A stretch of 64,000 nt of DNA from JACPUW01 sp049115495 (lineage in GTDB: Bacteria > Bacteroidota > Bacteroidia > CAILMK01 > JACPUW01). The stretch is from contig JAGDZV010000008.1 in NCBI GenBank assembly GCA_049115495.1, positions 1 through 64,000 of the forward strand. The letters are read 5' to 3'. Position numbers and translations under genes: made by a program. This document shows positions 62,407-64,000 of the stretch, piece after piece (the first letter of the stretch is position 1; every line of letters starts with the position of its first letter). Below the pieces are notes generated by a model. It was not told the origin of the DNA, did no database searches, and saw nothing but the letters and a program-made list of their open reading frames with translations.

Positions 62407-62991
62407 TTAATCGTTTATAAATTCTTGATAAATGGATTGCAACCTATTTCTTAAATGAAGCACAGCATAGCGCTTTCGGCTAATTAGGGTGTTTACAGTT
62501 ACCTTATACTCAGCGGCCAATTGATTGAAAGAAACACCTTCAAGTTCGTGCTTTACAAAGACGTCTCTTTGCTCATCAGGGAGCTCGTTTAAGGCCATCT
62601 CAATTTCATCTAAAATCACTTGCCTTGTATAATCTTCTTCAGGATTGTCTGATTCTGACACTATTTCTGCAAGAAAACTTGAAAACTCTTCTTCAACGTC
62701 AGGCTTATCGAATTCGCTTTCATAAACTGGTTTCTTTTTTCTAAAGAGGTCAATGATTTTATTTCGGGCAACCGCATACAACCAAGATGTTGCTTGTTCA
62801 ATTGGTTTTAATAGCAACGAATTCTCCGTGTATTCGTACAAAACATCTTGCAGTATATCTTCGGCATCGTCAATACTATTAACTTGCTTTTTTATGTAAT
62901 TCAAAAGGCGGCCGCGCTCAAGATTTACGTTCTCTGCAATTTGTTTTTGCTGTGCTATTGGAACTTCATTTATGTTGGCTGCAATATCCAT
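62407..62991 (-). CDS. ECF-type RNA polymerase sigma factor
   Basis: The 194-residue protein has region 2 (DAEDILQDVLYEYTEN, ATSWLYAVARNKIIDLFRKKK) and region 4 (LNELPDEQRDVFVKHELEGVSFNQLAAEYKVTVNTLISRKRYAVLHLRNRL) of the extracytoplasmic-function group. It probably directs transcription of its own operon and an envelope-stress regulon. The downstream small membrane protein may be its regulator. No separate classical anti-sigma gene is adjacent. Confidence 0.92.
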   Translation of the reverse strand: MDIAANINEVPIAQQKQIAENVNLERGRLLNYIKKQVNSIDDAEDILQDVLYEYTENSLLLKPIEQATSWLYAVARNKIIDLFRKKKPVYESEFDKPDVEEEFSSFLAEIVSESDNPEEDYTRQVILDEIEMALNELPDEQRDVFVKHELEGVSFNQLAAEYKVTVNTLISRKRYAVLHLRNRLQSIYQEFIND

Positions 62992-63056
62992 CTATTTCTG
63001 AAGACGAATGAGCCCAATGGATATTTTAAATTATTTCATCTTTTTTTACTGAAAAC

Positions 63057-63085
63057 AAAAAAACCAAGGCTTTCACCTTGGCTTT
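63057..63085 (-). terminator. Terminator of the nitroreductase gene
   Basis: CCAAGG (63064-63069) pairs with CCTTGG (63076-63081), and the stem can be extended by A-T and one G-U pair. Seven T follow on the minus strand. It lies 24 bp after the nitroreductase stop. Confidence 0.85.
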
Positions 63086-63108
63086 CAGATATTTAAAACT
63101 TTTAAATT

Positions 63109-63624
63109 TTATGCTTCAATAAATATTTCTTCAATACTCTTTCTTGTTCTTTTTGAATTACCATCAACAAAGCTTTTACCAATGGCAACAGCAACAATTG
63201 CATCTTGATTATTGGCTAGATTAAAAACATCTTTAGCTTTCTGAGCATCAAAACCACCCATTTGGTGAACATTTAAGCCCATTTCTGTAGCTTGAATTGT
63301 TAAACTCATAACAGCTTGGCCCAAATCATAGCTTGCATGTTTGTTTGGTTTCCCATTTCTAGTAAAGGTATTATTGGCAACCCCTATTACAAGCATTGAA
63401 ACTTCTCCACTCCACGGTTTATTGCCATCGAGAATTAAATCGTACAATTTCTTAAACCCATTATTATTTTGGCGAGTAGCATAAAAAAATTGCCATGGTT
63501 GCTCATTATAACTGCTGGGGGCCCAGCGTGCCGCTTCAAATAGCTCCTTAATTTGGTTTTCATCTAACTCATATGACGGGTCAAATTCGTAGGGGCTAAA
63601 TCTTGTTTTTAATAAATCGTTCAT
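63109..63624 (-). CDS. Nitroreductase-family flavoprotein
   Basis: The ATG at 63624 (MNDLLKTRFSPYEFD) replaces a track start at 63666 that adds a non-homologous leader. The 171-residue protein has the nitroreductase FMN sites WAPSSYNEQPWQFF near the N-terminus, HASYDLGQAVMSLTIQATEMGLNVHQMGGFD and VAIGKSFVDGN. Such enzymes reduce quinones or nitroaromatics with NAD(P)H. It lies downstream of a pirin gene on the same strand, a common combination in Bacteroidota. Confidence 0.9.
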   Translation of the reverse strand: MNDLLKTRFSPYEFDPSYELDENQIKELFEAARWAPSSYNEQPWQFFYATRQNNNGFKKLYDLILDGNKPWSGEVSMLVIGVANNTFTRNGKPNKHASYDLGQAVMSLTIQATEMGLNVHQMGGFDAQKAKDVFNLANNQDAIVAVAIGKSFVDGNSKRTRKSIEEIFIEA

Positions 63625-63726
63625 TTTATTTTTTCTGTTATTAGCCTTAAGACACATTTTATTCAATAACAGTGTATTATCATAAATTATGAATGGTCTG
63701 CTGGCTTGGTTTCAAAAATCTATTAA

Positions 63727-64000
63727 CTAAATGCTCATTGGTACTTCCATAAGCAACACTTCGGCACCTTTTGTAGTTTCAATGTTTATTTGTGTAGCTT
63801 GGGTAATGCCCATTCCATCCCTTTTACCAAGTGTATGTTCTCCAACTTTTACGTCTCCTTCTAAAACAAAAAGGTAAACACCATTTTCGCTTTTATTAAT
63901 GTTGTGGATCACACTTTTTCCGGCTTCAAGATCACTCAAATAGAACCAAGCATCTTGATGCATCCATACCCCTGCATCTTCGGCGTTTGGACTTGCTACT
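63727..64000 (-). CDS. Pirin-family protein, 3' part only
   Basis: The visible C-terminal part of about 90 residues (VASPNAEDAGVWMHQDAW..., YLSDLEAGKSVIHNI, VYLFVLEGDVKVGEHTLGKRDGMGI, EVLLMEVPM) matches the second cupin of bicupin pirin proteins (quercetinase-like). The frame stays open to the window edge. An internal Met at 63963 is not the true start. The metal-binding first cupin lies outside. Confidence 0.85.
   Translation of the reverse strand, partial: VASPNAEDAGVWMHQDAWFYLSDLEAGKSVIHNINKSENGVYLFVLEGDVKVGEHTLGKRDGMGITQATQINIETTKGAEVLLMEVPMSI

Noticed and set aside
1..64000. CRISPR array, prophage, insertion sequence, rRNA operon or riboswitch
   Set aside because: No spaced direct repeats, transposase, phage structural genes, rRNA sequence or recognised aptamer was found on reading both strands. 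A covariance-model search would be the decisive test for RNAs.

Overview
The window is low-GC DNA (about one third G+C by eye) from a member of the Bacteroidota, most likely a free-living aerobic or microaerobic relative of the Flavobacteriales. Several features support this. Secreted proteins carry type IX secretion (T9SS) C-terminal sorting domains. There are large PKD/ATHIVGGE surface proteins, LruC-domain lipoproteins, a DUF4476 protein and a GH3-family enzyme. CcoN and CcoO are fused. Shine-Dalgarno sequences are scarce, and -7 elements of the TAnnTTTG type precede at least two transcription units. The genus cannot be named from the sequence alone.

Layout. 1-5.1 kb: three minus-strand surface or secreted genes (a giant PKD-repeat protein cut by the window edge and two T9SS cargo proteins). 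5.1-7.7 kb: a GT2 fusion protein overlapping recR. 7.8-21 kb: envelope and housekeeping genes, namely a frameshifted outer-membrane barrel, a lipoprotein, two glycosyltransferase-like proteins, SpmA/B, a four-helix-bundle protein, two OmpA-type proteins, a hydrolase, MiaE, a tandem pair of unknown proteins and DnaB, with DnaA boxes upstream of dnaB. 21.3-28.6 kb: a tandem pair of LruC lipoproteins divergent from a PKD/T9SS protein. 28.7-29.6 kb: tRNA-Leu(CAA) followed by two GIY-YIG nuclease genes, each ending inside a tRNA-Leu-like relic. 29.6-33.8 kb: RseP, GH3 and DUF4476 proteins. 33.9-43.1 kb: a complete cbb3 oxidase island (ccoI-ccoS-ccoNO-ccoQ-ccoP divergent from ccoG-ccoH-SafE), closed by an Fnr-type regulator. 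43.2-49.4 kb: prfA, lpxH, a LUD-like gene, ftsH and rsfS. 49.4-58 kb: Nudix, PaaN, a POT transporter, DUF3108, an HMCES-type protein and a MoxR/VWA pair. 58-64 kb: a two-subunit molybdenum hydroxylase, a Uma2 nuclease gene broken by one stop codon, a VOC protein, a small membrane protein with an ECF sigma factor, a nitroreductase and a partial pirin.

How the genes work together. The cco island makes, matures and supplies copper to a high-affinity terminal oxidase. Its divergent promoter region holds two TGAC-N4-GTCA palindromes exactly 22 bp apart, which are good candidates for operators of the Fnr-like protein encoded at the end of the island. RseP, FtsH, LpxH, RsfS, PrfA, RecR and DnaB are core functions. 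No prophage, CRISPR array, insertion sequence or rRNA was seen.

The most unusual locus is at 28.7-29.6 kb. A real tRNA-Leu gene and its terminator are followed by two head-to-tail units of about 370 bp. In each, the end of a GIY-YIG reading frame is built from the tRNA D-arm, the stop codon sits in an altered anticodon-arm hairpin (CCCGATAAATCGGG), and the T-loop carries the same 32-nt insertion. This looks like a small tRNA-associated homing or duplicating element.
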